This document shows positions 10,201-17,342 of a stretch of DNA of 59,529 bases, piece by piece (position 1 is the stretch's first letter; every line of letters starts with the position of its first letter). A program made the translations under genes and the position numbers. The notes beneath the pieces were generated by a model, which saw only the letters and a program-made list of their open reading frames with translations, ran no database searches and had not been told where the DNA came from. Source of the DNA: Planctomycetota bacterium (lineage in GTDB: Bacteria; Planctomycetota; Planctomycetia; Pirellulales; PLA5); the NCBI GenBank assembly GCA_003576845.1, contig QEVJ01000064.1, positions 1 through 59,529 on the forward strand, in the 5' to 3' direction.

Positions 10201-11085
10201 AGCGAACTGCACGCCGTTTACCAGCGCGCCGGTGTCGGCGACGCCGAAGTCAAGCTTGTGCGTGTAGTTCTTCTGGGCGCTGATGCCCGTGTCTGCATCG
10301 CCGGCAAACGGCAGGAATCGCAGGCCCGCGGGAGGCGTCGCAGGATCGCTGCCGGCGTGAAACACGGCTTGCCCTTGCGACCAGCTTGCGTCGTCGAAGT
10401 CCGGGTCGCGCCATGCCGCGCCCAAATCCGCGCCCGAGTCTGCATAGCGCCAGACGGAGGTCAGCGCGATCGGTTTCGTCGTTTGCGGCGTGAGGTCGGG
10501 CTGCGGGAAATTCTCCGCGCCGGGCGTGCCGCCGAGTTGCAGGCTGGTGCGCCAGTTCGCCGGGTCGGAGGCGGCCCAGTTCTCGTCGAACTTGGCGAGC
10601 GTCGCGCCGGAGCCGTCCGGTCCGACCGGCCAGGGCCCGTTGTCGCCATAGTCGACGACGTCCATCTGCCGGTCGCTGTTGTTGAACAGTTCGATCTCTT
10701 CGCCGCCGTTTGAGAGGTTGCCCGCGTATGGACCGAGCGCGCCCGCGAAACCGGTCGCGTTTTCGAGCGCCGCCGGGTCGGCCGCCACAACGAGGTAGCC
10801 GTCGGCGGGAATCACCGTTCCGGCCGGAAACGCAAACTCGACGCCGTCGCGCAGCGACCAGCCCGTCAGGTCGACGTTGACGGACAGCATGTTCCGCAGC
10901 TCGATCCACTCGAGCGTTTGATCGTCGTTGGCCGGGTTGTAGTTGAGTTCGTTGAAAACGACGACGCTGTCGAGCACGTGCCGCGCTTCGAGCGGCTCGA
11001 ACCGCGGGGCGAATTGCCGGGCGGCGCGGCGGCGGTCGTTTCGGCTCGATCCAACGAACGGCAGGCACGGCAACAAGAGGCGCAT
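4246..11085 (-). CDS. Giant secreted CotH-kinase / lamin-tail-domain / dockerin protein
   Basis: I place the start at the ATG at 11085, because GGAAAGA lies five bases upstream; a TTG at 11109 would add eight residues. The protein is 2,279 residues. A basic leader is followed by the box RFEPLEARHVL, the LEPR-xLL-type N-terminus of large planctomycete exported proteins. Approximate domains: lamin-tail 42-168; a module at 465-628 shared with the upstream PEP-CTERM gene; lamin-tail 1090-1202; a CotH-like kinase region 1505-1868 (IRVKGSGYSRGG, LAFPWDNDFAL); lamin-tail 1968-2105; type I dockerin 2138-2202 (Ca-binding loops GDFDFDDRVGLAD and GDLDNDGDVDRAD). CotH enzymes phosphorylate extracellular proteins in spore formers; here only the fold is implied. 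It is probably surface-located, and is separated from the upstream gene by a terminator. Confidence 0.85.
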   Translation of the reverse strand: MRLLLPCLPFVGSSRNDRRRAARQFAPRFEPLEARHVLDSVVVFNELNYNPANDDQTLEWIELRNMLSVNVDLTGWSLRDGVEFAFPAGTVIPADGYLVVAADPAALENATGFAGALGPYAGNLSNGGEEIELFNNSDRQMDVVDYGDNGPWPVGPDGSGATLAKFDENWAASDPANWRTSLQLGGTPGAENFPQPDLTPQTTKPIALTSVWRYADSGADLGAAWRDPDFDDASWSQGQAVFHAGSDPATPPAGLRFLPFAGDADTGISAQKNYTHKLDFGVADTGALVNGVQFAQATPATVGSIPNFSITQSSGAQTTTCPNTVAANVTGNVLQLMQDSMCNVLNAAANGSVTITLSGLTVGGHYDTRLYTRQPTTTGTRVVNVQFDTNADGTPESSSAIDQNNAAANPPGFASANQAYAISYDFIATSTSMRIRLAQTAGNTPWVLYGLTNETVGAATVAAQSVATLFSTGLDANGQPLSAGAIDPHWYHTATGEPVLAMTGHPAWVGNTQQSQWIGVTSSGGTNVPQGPYSFSTQFDLSGYDASTLNFAMLIGVDDGLNGVLVNGNSTGISTSGFAALNGPFTIPAASFSPGVNTLTFNFTNGGTAPNPSGLRVQFNATAVPFVDHSEVALGPNTHYFRQEFEFLGDAEDEHELELNMLVDDGAVFYLNGQEIYRHNMPAGPIAYATPAASDVSGAQQTGRIPVPAGALRIGRNVLAVEVHQFSAAANDIRFGAELFVTETPLPPDSLPRVVINELPGALDAAFFVEIKNDDAAPRDIGGWIVKRQSMLPAEFVLPPTVLDPGELLVLDEATLGFDAAEGNRIFLIRDGGQTVVDGRTLTNRVRGRSTVHAGNWLWPDVATPGAPNSFAFRDEVVINEIAYHHFPKYETPATPATYNTTTLVPMSAAWRYNDRGQNLGAAWSQTAHAVDGVNWKSGQALIAYDTDPQPEPIRTTLANPVTNNPFVVTYYFEYDFTFAGVPSDPDVELVLRHIVDDAAVFYLNGVEVSRYNLPAGPITSSTLSSTTLTNAADIGNIVLPKDQLQVGPNRLSVEVHQASLTSSDIVFGAELVARTLVVPATPGQPFQDVPEEWIELYNRSAADVDLTGWKLRGGIDYNFAPGTTIAAGQYLVVANDSAALATKYPGITIVGDFSRNLSNHDDVVRLEAPDDNPADEVHYYEGNGEWPALADGGGSTLELRDPDADNARAGAWAASTPAAAEWQTITYRGVAQNPPGSNDPTNWYEFVLGLLDSGEVLIDDVSVLEDPNGTRIQRVLNGSFNDGANNWRLLGNHGQHGLSGVIAEPGNLTNNVLKVVATGTTEHMGNHVVTTFAGSAPIVNGREYEISLRAKWLSGSPQLHTRLYFNRLARTTILPTPSTAGTPGLANSQRVANIGPTYSGFQHAPAVPQIGQAVTVSVVPSDPDGIASLAVKYSVNAAQFASVAMTMDADGVWRAQIPGQAASAIVQFYVEGNDALGATSTYPAAGPASRALYKVNDNAATAGPRHNFRVVMLASDAAFMHQEINAQSNHRLGATIVYGEQQVYYDVGIRVKGSGYSRGGAATGYNFRFDPERPLFGVHEITAIDRNGGPYGLGASHRELTIKHIANRAGDVPMSYDDILNFLGPTSAYNSSGQLLGSRFEDEFLDTQFEDGDDGTRFKFELVYYNTTTGSPAQIHPRPNTVNAVDIQYMGEDENSYRWNYLIRNNRGQDDFSQMIELGRTFSMSGSTVGGALDLASQAVMDVDEWMRVFAWESLAGINDTYNQGLPHNVQLYVRPEDGRVLAFPWDNDFALHQSTSMGIYGTGSNLSKIINIPTNQRLFQGHLLDIINTTYNTAYLTPWVNHYGTMAAVNDTASILQYIDARRSFVLGQLMPSVPFAITTNGGANFSVATPTVTLEGNGWINVHEIRLDDNASPLDVTWIDQDSWRVALPLATGPNALTLRAFDHQGQPVGVDSITVTTSFVAPTPVAHLRITELMYHPADPSAAEIAAGFTDADDFEFVELTNLAATPLSLANVRFANGVQFDFTPGAVTALAPGGYVLVVANPAAFAMRYGSGLPVAGEYTGNFNNAGEAVRLETSVGSTILDFVYDDTGPTWHPTTDGDGYSLVKLDPAAAIATYGDGAAWRPSFELGGSPAARDAMRGDFDFDDRVGLADVAFLQSRLGTASGATPATGDLDNDGDVDRADAAALAQRFGRSYTPPPAPAPAAAILRSADEPRRPAALAMRAVRRTPQVSQSAASEQSPSQTSLHALRRPAFDVHAIDAAQVETTAWRRAKRR

Positions 11086-11147
11086 CGCAATCTTTCCAAA
11101 TTCCGGCAAGAAGTGAGTCCGCGTCGTTGCGAACCGTCAACAAAACG

Positions 11148-11177
11148 AAGCCGCCAAGGGGATTACCCTGGCGGCTT
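11148..11177 (-). terminator. Rho-independent terminator after the PEP-CTERM gene
   Basis: Read on the minus strand, AAGCCGCCAGGG pairs with CCCTTGGCGGCTT (one bulged base) around a TAATC loop and is followed by CGTTTTGTT. It lies 69 bases after the PEP-CTERM stop and 63 bases before the next start, so the two surface-protein genes are probably separate transcripts. Confidence 0.7.
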
Positions 11178-11245
11178 GTGCGACGAGTCAGCTTTCACGA
11201 TTCGAGTTCGCGATGCAGGCGCCACGGGGCACGCCGCATCGCTGG

Positions 11246-12478
11246 CTATCGGCGGCGACCGCGGCGCCGCAAGGCGTACACGGACGTGCCCACGCCGATC
11301 GCCGCCAACACGATCGACGACGGCTCGGGAATCACGTTTGCGTGCGCGACCATGCCTTCGACGCGCAACCCGGCGGGGTTGAACGTCGCCGGCGCGTTCT
11401 CGACCACGAACGTGAGCGTGTTGACTCCCGGCAGGAACGCGTCGCCCTGGGCGACCGAGATTTCGAACGGCGACAAAACCGGGAAACTGCCGACTTGTGG
11501 ATTTCCGGTGGGAACGCCATTGAGCAGGATGTCGTGCCCGGTGTTGTCGCTCGACCACAGGCCAGTGATTACCGCCGAGTTCGGATCCAAACCCGTCAGG
11601 TCGAACGTCGTCTGGAAGTAGAAGAAGCCTTCTTCGGCGTTGCCCGCGCCGTCGAGCTTGGGCGAAATCCAGCGGGACGTGGCGGAGTTGGGAATCCACG
11701 GCGGGATCGGGAATTCGTTATTCTCGACCGCGGTGTCGTCGACCGCGACTGGACCGACGGGAAATCCGCCGAGCGGACCGGCGACCAAATCGTAGTGCGG
11801 ATCGTCGACGAAGCGCGGAAGCGGTTGTCCCGCCCCGTCGACGCCCGTGTTGTACAAACCGGGAATCGGCACGGAACCGGCCGGGGCGGCGCGGCTGTAT
11901 TCCAATTCCACGCGCAATCCCGACGGACCGCCGCCATTGTTCAGTTGAAATATGAGCGAGTTGACGCCGGGCACACCGCCCATTCCGCCGGAAAGCACGA
12001 ACGGCGTCAAACCGCCGAACCCGCCGGAGCCGGGATTCGCCGTTGGGTTGCCGTTGAGCAAGATGGCCAATCCCCCGTCGTCCGTTCCCCAATTCCCGCG
12101 AACGAACCAGTTCGTCGGGTGATAGGCCGAAAGATCGAATGTCGTTTCATAGAAGTAGTCGCCCGGCGGGCCATTCGCGTCCCCGCCATCGTTCGGGCCG
12201 ATCCACTGCGAGACGGCGCTATTCGCCAGCCACGGCCCGATGGGAAACCCGTCGACGGGCACGACCATGTCGCCCAATCCGCTCGGGTCGATGATGATCG
12301 CGTAGTGCGGATCGTCTACGCCGCCCGGCAGATTCACGCCCGCGCCGTCGACGCCCGTGTTGAAAAGGGTCGCGATGGGGCTGGCTGCGTGTAGCGGCAG
12401 CGAAGCCAATAGGGCCAAACTTGCGGCAATTGCCGCAGGAAGGCCGCGAGAAAGTCGCAATGCCAGAAACGTCTTCAT
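11246..12478 (-). CDS. PEP-CTERM-anchored exported protein with duplicated module
   Basis: This 410-residue protein has a signal peptide (LPAAIAASLALLASLPLHA) and the C-terminal sorting tail IPEPSSIVLAAIGVGTSVYA followed by RRRGRRR. Exosortase recognises this PEP-CTERM signal in organisms that export exopolysaccharide. The body is two copies of a roughly 170-residue module (about 35-205 and 213-375). Both open N-T-G-V-D-G-A-G and contain DDPHY, then W-I-x-P, F-D-L, I-L-L-N-G and PGVN. Another copy lies in the large protein downstream. AAGGA eight bases before the ATG supports the start. Function unknown; the repeats look like a beta-sandwich adhesion or carbohydrate-binding fold. Confidence 0.85.
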   Translation of the reverse strand: MKTFLALRLSRGLPAAIAASLALLASLPLHAASPIATLFNTGVDGAGVNLPGGVDDPHYAIIIDPSGLGDMVVPVDGFPIGPWLANSAVSQWIGPNDGGDANGPPGDYFYETTFDLSAYHPTNWFVRGNWGTDDGGLAILLNGNPTANPGSGGFGGLTPFVLSGGMGGVPGVNSLIFQLNNGGGPSGLRVELEYSRAAPAGSVPIPGLYNTGVDGAGQPLPRFVDDPHYDLVAGPLGGFPVGPVAVDDTAVENNEFPIPPWIPNSATSRWISPKLDGAGNAEEGFFYFQTTFDLTGLDPNSAVITGLWSSDNTGHDILLNGVPTGNPQVGSFPVLSPFEISVAQGDAFLPGVNTLTFVVENAPATFNPAGLRVEGMVAHANVIPEPSSIVLAAIGVGTSVYALRRRGRRR

Positions 12479-12659
12479 TAGCAGATTCCTTGCAACGGAT
12501 TACATTTCGCCCGAACCGGCAATCGGCCGCGCGAGATTTCCGAAAAAACTTGTCTGAAGTTTAATCGCTGCGAACCCTTTTGCCAAGCAAATTCAGGGTT
12601 TCTCTGCAAGATTTTCCCGGCATTGCACCGCCACTTGGCCTTTTTGCACCGTCGACGGA

Positions 12660-13140
12660 GACCTATGTCATGAGCCAGAGGCCGGGGTTTGGGTTGCGTA
12701 CCTTGCAGGCGGACGCCGAGTTCGGGGCCTTGGGTCGCGCGCTTGTGCCGCGAGTTCGGCATTTCGCGCAAGACCGGCAACAAGTGCAAGGAGCGGTTCT
12801 TCGCGGACGGTTCGACCGGGCTGCACGATCGATCGCGGCGACCGAAGCGAAGTCCGAACGCGATCGGTGAAACGACGGTTTGCGAGGCGGCGAAGGTGAA
12901 GCTGGCCCATCGCGACTGGGGCGCGGAAGGTGCTGACGGTGCTTGCGACGATGCCGAGCGATGAGCTCCCATCGGAGCGCAGCCTCACGAACGGATGCAT
13001 CGCGACGTAACCAGCGGCGCCGAACGACCGACGTCCTGCGACGGACATCGTTGCGCAGCAAGCCGAGCTGGATGTCTTGCGCCGCACGTTCGACGAGGAG
13101 CGGGCGCACGAAACGATTCGTGCAACGCGATTGCATGTAG
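12660..13140 (+). pseudogene. Decayed IS481-type transposase remnant
   Basis: Two separated pieces in different frames match opposite ends of an IS481-family transposase. The first (about 12735-12960) is the helix-turn-helix end: CREFGISRKTGNKCKERF, then GLHDRSRRPKRSP and KLAHRDWGA, with an upstream frameshift. The second (about 13045-13140) is the C-terminal end: DIVAQQAELDVLRRTFDEER, then AHETI, where intact copies have 'FNEERPHEAL'. The roughly 200 residues between them, with the DDE catalytic core, are missing. The element is dead. I could not fix its terminal repeats or target duplication. The remainder of the gap (13141-13810) has no gene I can support. Confidence 0.7.
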
Positions 13141-13691
13141 CTTTGACATTGTCGCGAGCGAGCGATCGAATCGCGACGCCGAATTTCGCAATTTGTCAAT
13201 CCGGTTGCAAGTACATGGAACGCGCGGCGGCGTAATTGCAATCCCCAGCCTCGCGACAAAAATTTCCGTGCGAGAATGTTGCTTGACAATTGCGGATTCG
13301 TTCCGACAATGGCGCGTGCGTTTCGCGTTCGTTCGAATTGCGAAGCGTCGGTTAGGCGATGACCTTTCGGTGTCGACCGGCAGATTCGTCGGCGACGGCC
13401 ATTTCGAGTAATTCCTTTCGCGGCGCGGTAGAGCAAGTCTGGCAGGGTTCGCGGTGCGCGCGGAGAATGGCTCGAATTGGGAAAGGCGTCGCCGGCTCTC
13501 CCTTGCGACTTTGGATTGAAGTCGACATGGGGGGCGGCGACTGCAGGATCGACTGTCGGCGGCCCCAGGTCGCGGCCCGGATGCCCCTCCCTTGTCTTTT
13601 TCGGTTCGTCGCGAGGTCTTTATGCTGCTGGCACGACGATGCTTGTCGTGCGGAACCGATTTGTTGATCGACGACGGCAGACCGCGGCGCT

Positions 13692-13712
13692 CCATCACTT
13701 GGAGAGTGATGG
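13692..13712. repeat. Small hairpin, CCATCAC...GTGATGG
   Basis: CCATCAC and GTGATGG form a 7-bp stem around TTGGAGA, and GTGATGGCTACAT is repeated directly 17 bases later. The core matches the hairpin at 57924-57944, where GTGATGG is also followed by C and AC, so both may be copies of one dispersed element. Confidence 0.4.
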
Positions 13713-13810
13713 CTACATTGTGTGATGGCTACATGGATTGTGGCTGGCGGCTGCCCTGGGTTTCTGTGCGGCGTGCGTGCGGATTACGCCGGGCGTTCGA
13801 GTGGTAGCGT

Positions 13811-14881
13811 ATGGCCGATTGCCTGATCGCGCTGGGTGCGAATCTCGGCGACCGCGTCGCGACGCTTGAGGCGGCCCTGGCGGCAATCGCGGCCGATCCC
13901 CAATCGCGTCTTCTCGCCCGCAGTTCGTTTCACGAAACGGCGGCGATCGGCGGACCGCCGGGGCAAGAGCCGTTTCTCAACGCCGCCGCGCGGATCGAAA
14001 CGTCGCGCTCGTGCGAAGCCGCGTGGGAACTGCTCGTCGATGTCGAGCGGCGTCTCGGCCGCGTGCGCGACGTTCGTTGGGGACCGCGGACCGTCGATCT
14101 CGACTTGCTGTTGTACGACGCGCTCGAAGTAGCGACGCCGCGGCTCGAAGTTCCGCATCCCCGCATGGCGTTTCGGCGTTTCGTGCTTGGTCCCGCCGCG
14201 GAAATTGCCGCCGACATGATTCATCCGGCCACGAGGTGGACGGTCGGCCGGCTTCTCGCGCACCTGGATACGCGGCCGAATTACGTCGCCATTACCGGAC
14301 CCGTCGGCGCAGGCAAATCGCACCTCGCGTCGGCGCTGGCGGCCGATGCCGCGTGGCGTCTCATCCGCGAGCCGATCGCCGATGAAAGGTTGGCCGCTTA
14401 CTACCGCGACCCGCGCGCCGCCATGCTGCCGACCGAGCGGGCGATTCTGGCCGAGCGAATCGAGTTACTCGACGCCGCCGAGTGGACCGAGCCCGATGCG
14501 TGGGCCGTGAGCGATTTTTGGTTCGACCAGACGTTGGCGTTCGCGAACTGGGCGTTGGGCGGCGGCCACTCGTCTCAACGGCGCTTGGGCGACGAAGCCT
14601 ATGCGGCGCTCTCGGACGAGTGGAACGCCGCGGCGGCGCACGTGGCCCGGCCCAAGTTCGTCGTCTGGCTCGATGGGCCGAACGAAGTCCTCTTGGAACG
14701 CATTGCCGCACGCGGCCGCGAATACGAACGGCGGCTTGGCGCGAGGGAACTAGACGACTTGCGTGCGGCCCTCGCCGAGCGATTGCGGCGCGACGACGTC
14801 GGTCCGGTATTGCGGCTCGATGCAACGCGATTGGATTGGGCCGCGGTGGAAACGCGGGCAGCGGCGGACGCGATGGGTTAA
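13811..14881 (+). CDS. folK: Fusion of HPPK (FolK) with a deoxynucleoside-kinase-like domain
   Basis: Residues 1-155 are 6-hydroxymethyl-7,8-dihydropterin pyrophosphokinase (folate synthesis): IALGANLGDRVATLEAAL, the ETAAIGGPPGQEPFLNAAA substrate loop, and WGPRTVDLDLLLYD with HPRMAFRRFVL. Residues 160-356 form a second P-loop kinase: AITGPVGAGKSHLASALAAD (about 159-178), an SDFWFDQTLAFA segment where dNK-family enzymes carry their second catalytic motif, a P-K-F-V-V-W-L-D strand and a basic lid (RGREYERRLGAREL). This resembles deoxyadenosine/deoxyguanosine kinases that salvage deoxynucleosides. The two domains share one uninterrupted frame. Shine-Dalgarno support is weak. FolK assignment is firm; the kinase substrate is inferred. 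Confidence 0.85.
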   Translation: MADCLIALGANLGDRVATLEAALAAIAADPQSRLLARSSFHETAAIGGPPGQEPFLNAAARIETSRSCEAAWELLVDVERRLGRVRDVRWGPRTVDLDLLLYDALEVATPRLEVPHPRMAFRRFVLGPAAEIAADMIHPATRWTVGRLLAHLDTRPNYVAITGPVGAGKSHLASALAADAAWRLIREPIADERLAAYYRDPRAAMLPTERAILAERIELLDAAEWTEPDAWAVSDFWFDQTLAFANWALGGGHSSQRRLGDEAYAALSDEWNAAAAHVARPKFVVWLDGPNEVLLERIAARGREYERRLGARELDDLRAALAERLRRDDVGPVLRLDATRLDWAAVETRAAADAMG

Positions 14882-15131
14882 CCCGAGGCGCTCCAACGCG
14901 GTCGCGTGCGGCGGCGCTAGACTCGCCGCCGCATCCGGCATAACGCGACTTCGGCTCCCTCGCGCGTGGTAAGAACGCGCCGAGCTTCGCTGCGCGTTGC
15001 CGCAGCGCGCGTTTGCCGAACTCCGGCGGCTCAGGTAAGCTGTATACAACTGCTCGCCCGCCTCGTTCCTCTCCCACCTTAATGCTGCTTGCCGCCGGCT
15101 ACATGGCCGGCGTACTTTTTGGAGGCTTCTC

Positions 15132-16550
15132 GTGCTGACTCTGCCCGTGCTCCGTTGGGGCGAACCTTATGAATCGCTGGAAACCGACACAGTCTTGCAC
15201 TTCATCACGGGCGAGCCGATCGCCAAGGTGAACCAGGCGAACGGCGGGCTCTTGCAGCGCGACATGCGCAAGGCGGCCCGAGCGCGCGAAGTCCTCCGCG
15301 AGATTCCGATTGCCGATCTGATCGGGAAGATCAAGACCGCGGCCGACTTGTATTTGAACGGCACGCTGCCGATGGGCGACGGTCAGCAATCGCCCGACGA
15401 CTTTGCCCGCCAGCAATCGGCCAGCACGGGCCTGCCCGAGCACATGTGCAAGGGCAACATGGCGAAGAACCATTTCGTCCTGCACAACATGGACAAGATG
15501 CTCGACGCGCTCACCCGCGGCCTCGATCCGGCAATTCTCACCCGCGGCTACGGCATGGAAAGCCGCGGCGTGACCGTCAGCTATCAATGCCAGTCGCCGG
15601 TCGTCGGCATGGTCCTGCCGTCGAACTCGCCGGGCGTCCATACGCTTTGGCTGCCTGTCGTGCCGATGCAGATCGGTCTCGTGCTCAAGCCGGGTCCGCA
15701 GGAGCCGTGGACGCCGTATCGCATGACGGCCGCGTTCACGCAAGCGGGCATTCCGAAGGAAGCGATCGCGATCTATCCCGGCGGCGGCGACGTGGGGGCG
15801 GCAGTGCTGTCGAGCGTCGATCGGGCGATGATCTTTGGCGGGACCGCGACCGTCGAACGCTACAAAGGCAATCCGAAGGTCCAGGCCCACGGCCCGGGCT
15901 TCTCGAAGATCATTCTGGGCGACGACAAGGTCGACCAGTGGGAACAATACATCGACCTCATGACCGAGAGCATTTACATCAACTCCGGCCGCGGCTGCAT
16001 CAATTGCTCCGGCGTGTGGGCGTCGCGGCATACGAAAGAGATTGCCCAAGCGCTCGCCGAAAAGCTCGGCCCGATCGAAGTCAAGCCGCCGCAGGATCCG
16101 ACGGCGGGCTTGGCGGCGTTTACGGTCCAGGGAGCGGCCGCCGGAGTATGGCGGGCCATCGAAACCGACCTTCGCGACGCCGGGGCCGAGGACATGACGA
16201 GCAAGTACGGCCCGCGATTGGTCGAAATGGAGCGCTGCGGCTACTTGCGGCCGACGATCGTCCACTGCAAGTCGCCGGAAACGCCGATCGCGAAGAAGGA
16301 GTACATGTTCCCGTTCAGCACAGTCGTGGACTGCCCACAGGACAAGATGCTCGCGTCGATCGGGCCGACGCTGGTGTGCACGGCGATTACGGACGACGCG
16401 AAGCTGCGCGAATCACTGATCGCGGCGACGCACATCGACCGGCTCAACTTGGGACCGATTCCGACGACGAAGCTCAACTGGCTGCAGCCGCACGAAGGGA
16501 ACATCGTGGATTTTCTGTTCCGGGCGCGGGCGCTGCAGGTGGCGGAGTAG
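15132..16550 (+). CDS. Aldehyde-dehydrogenase-superfamily protein
   Basis: A GTG start preceded by GGAGG gives 472 residues. The Rossmann and catalytic domains of the ALDH superfamily are visible: QSPVVGMVLPSNSPGVH (about 155-171), LVLKPGPQEPW (about 184-194), IFGGTATVERYKG (about 236-248), and the nucleophile segment SGRGCINCSGVWAS (about 289-302), with Cys293 the likely catalytic Cys. The usual ELGGK motif carrying the general-base Glu is replaced by HGPGFSKII. That suggests an acyl-CoA reductase-like or other atypical member rather than a standard NAD-dependent dehydrogenase. It stands alone, with about 250 bp of non-coding DNA before it and 790 bp after. Substrate unknown. Confidence 0.8.
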   Translation: MLTLPVLRWGEPYESLETDTVLHFITGEPIAKVNQANGGLLQRDMRKAARAREVLREIPIADLIGKIKTAADLYLNGTLPMGDGQQSPDDFARQQSASTGLPEHMCKGNMAKNHFVLHNMDKMLDALTRGLDPAILTRGYGMESRGVTVSYQCQSPVVGMVLPSNSPGVHTLWLPVVPMQIGLVLKPGPQEPWTPYRMTAAFTQAGIPKEAIAIYPGGGDVGAAVLSSVDRAMIFGGTATVERYKGNPKVQAHGPGFSKIILGDDKVDQWEQYIDLMTESIYINSGRGCINCSGVWASRHTKEIAQALAEKLGPIEVKPPQDPTAGLAAFTVQGAAAGVWRAIETDLRDAGAEDMTSKYGPRLVEMERCGYLRPTIVHCKSPETPIAKKEYMFPFSTVVDCPQDKMLASIGPTLVCTAITDDAKLRESLIAATHIDRLNLGPIPTTKLNWLQPHEGNIVDFLFRARALQVAE

Positions 16551-16614
16551 GAGGAGCGGTGAGTGATGAGTTGGCGGTGCTTTGCGGCCGATAGGGGGCG
16601 TTACCTCGTTCGCT

Positions 16615-16677
16615 GTCAGGCCGCTGCGGTTCGATCTCTCTTGGTGGGGGTCTTTCGCCGCTTGGCCTGACCTACCT
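16615..16677. repeat. Dispersed repeat, GTCAGGC...GCCTGAC family
   Basis: GTCAGGCCGCTGCGG at 16615 is paired with CCGCTTGGCCTGACCTACC ending at 16677. Other copies lie at 20244, 20408, 20847, 21762 and 23113. All have inward-facing GGTCAGGC ends separated by 10-55 variable bases. Confidence 0.6.
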
Positions 16678-16863
16678 TTGCCGCTCGGAATCGACCGGTG
16701 TTGCCCGGCGTGTCCGCGGGCCCGTCGCGGCGCGATTGGGGCCTCGACGTTCGCCCAGTTTGCCGTCGCGTCACATTACGGCGTTGTCAAAATCAGTTTT
16801 TCTCACCCTTGTTGTGCGTTTCACGTGATACGCGCGCTTGTTTTGCCCTTCAAGAAAATCTTG

Positions 16864-16909
16864 TGTCAGTCGCGGAAAACAGGGTAATAGCCGTTTTCCC
16901 CGACTGACA
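16864..16909. repeat. Long palindrome / hairpin
   Basis: TGTCAGTCGCGGAAAAC pairs with GTTTTCCCCGACTGACA (17 bp, one mismatch) around a 12-base loop. The similarity extends outward (AAGAAAATCTTG on the left against AAGAATTTTA, reversed, on the right). It lies 314 bp after the aldehyde-dehydrogenase gene. It could be a site-specific recombination site, the core of a small mobile element, or a structured RNA. It lacks the T-run of a terminator. Confidence 0.65.
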
Positions 16910-17286
16910 TAAAATTCTTACAGGGCCTTCGCCGTTCAGTACGGCGTTGCCGAAGTTCGATTGCGTTGACGGTCGGCAACATCGGCCTATTTCGTCGCGC
17001 CGCCCGCTCGCGACGCGCGTTGCCGTCTCGCACCATCCCCCGCCGCCCGCCTCACAATCGCGCCGTGCGAGCGGCAATTCGGAACCTTTCCGACGCCCCG
17101 CAAATTGACACCGCCGCCACGCGGCATAGGGTTGGAATGAACGGGGCAGCGACGGTCGGAAACGGTCCCGCTGAGCCCTCTCATCTTGGCTTTCTCACCC
17201 CCGTGTCGGGGCGCATGTCGTGGGTTCCCCGCGGCATGCGCCCTTTTTTCTTGGAACTCGCCCCAGCGCCTCGGCGGCACGCGGTT

Positions 17287-17342
17287 CCTCCATCCTCCAT
17301 CCTCCATCCTCCATCCTCGCCCCTCGCCCCTCACTCCTCAGC
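17287..17342. repeat. Heptamer tract, eight CCTCNNN units
   Basis: The units in exact register are CCTCCAT four times, CCTCGCC twice, CCTCACT and CCTCAGC. The last overlaps the cysNC stop (17338-17340), so the tract begins where the coding sequence ends. Confidence 0.75.

Larger units (their letters stand above)
16551..17337. other. Non-coding stretch with three repeat elements
   Basis: No reading frame here looks like a gene. The stretch holds a copy of the GTCAGGC...GCCTGAC dispersed repeat (16615-16677), a strong palindrome (16864-16909) and an eight-unit heptamer tract (17287-17342) that reaches the cysNC stop codon. Confidence 0.6.

Noticed and set aside
13141-13810. Overlapping open frames of 100-240 codons after the IS481 remnant
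   Set aside because: No motif, no consistent codon bias and frames on both strands overlap; I see no gene.
16878-16889. AACAGGGTAAT resembling part of the I-SceI homing-endonuclease site
   Set aside because: Only about 11 of 18 bases match and it falls in the loop of a palindrome; chance is likelier.
17287-17342. Heptamer array as a CRISPR array
   Set aside because: Repeats are only 7 bases and contiguous, without spacers of normal length.
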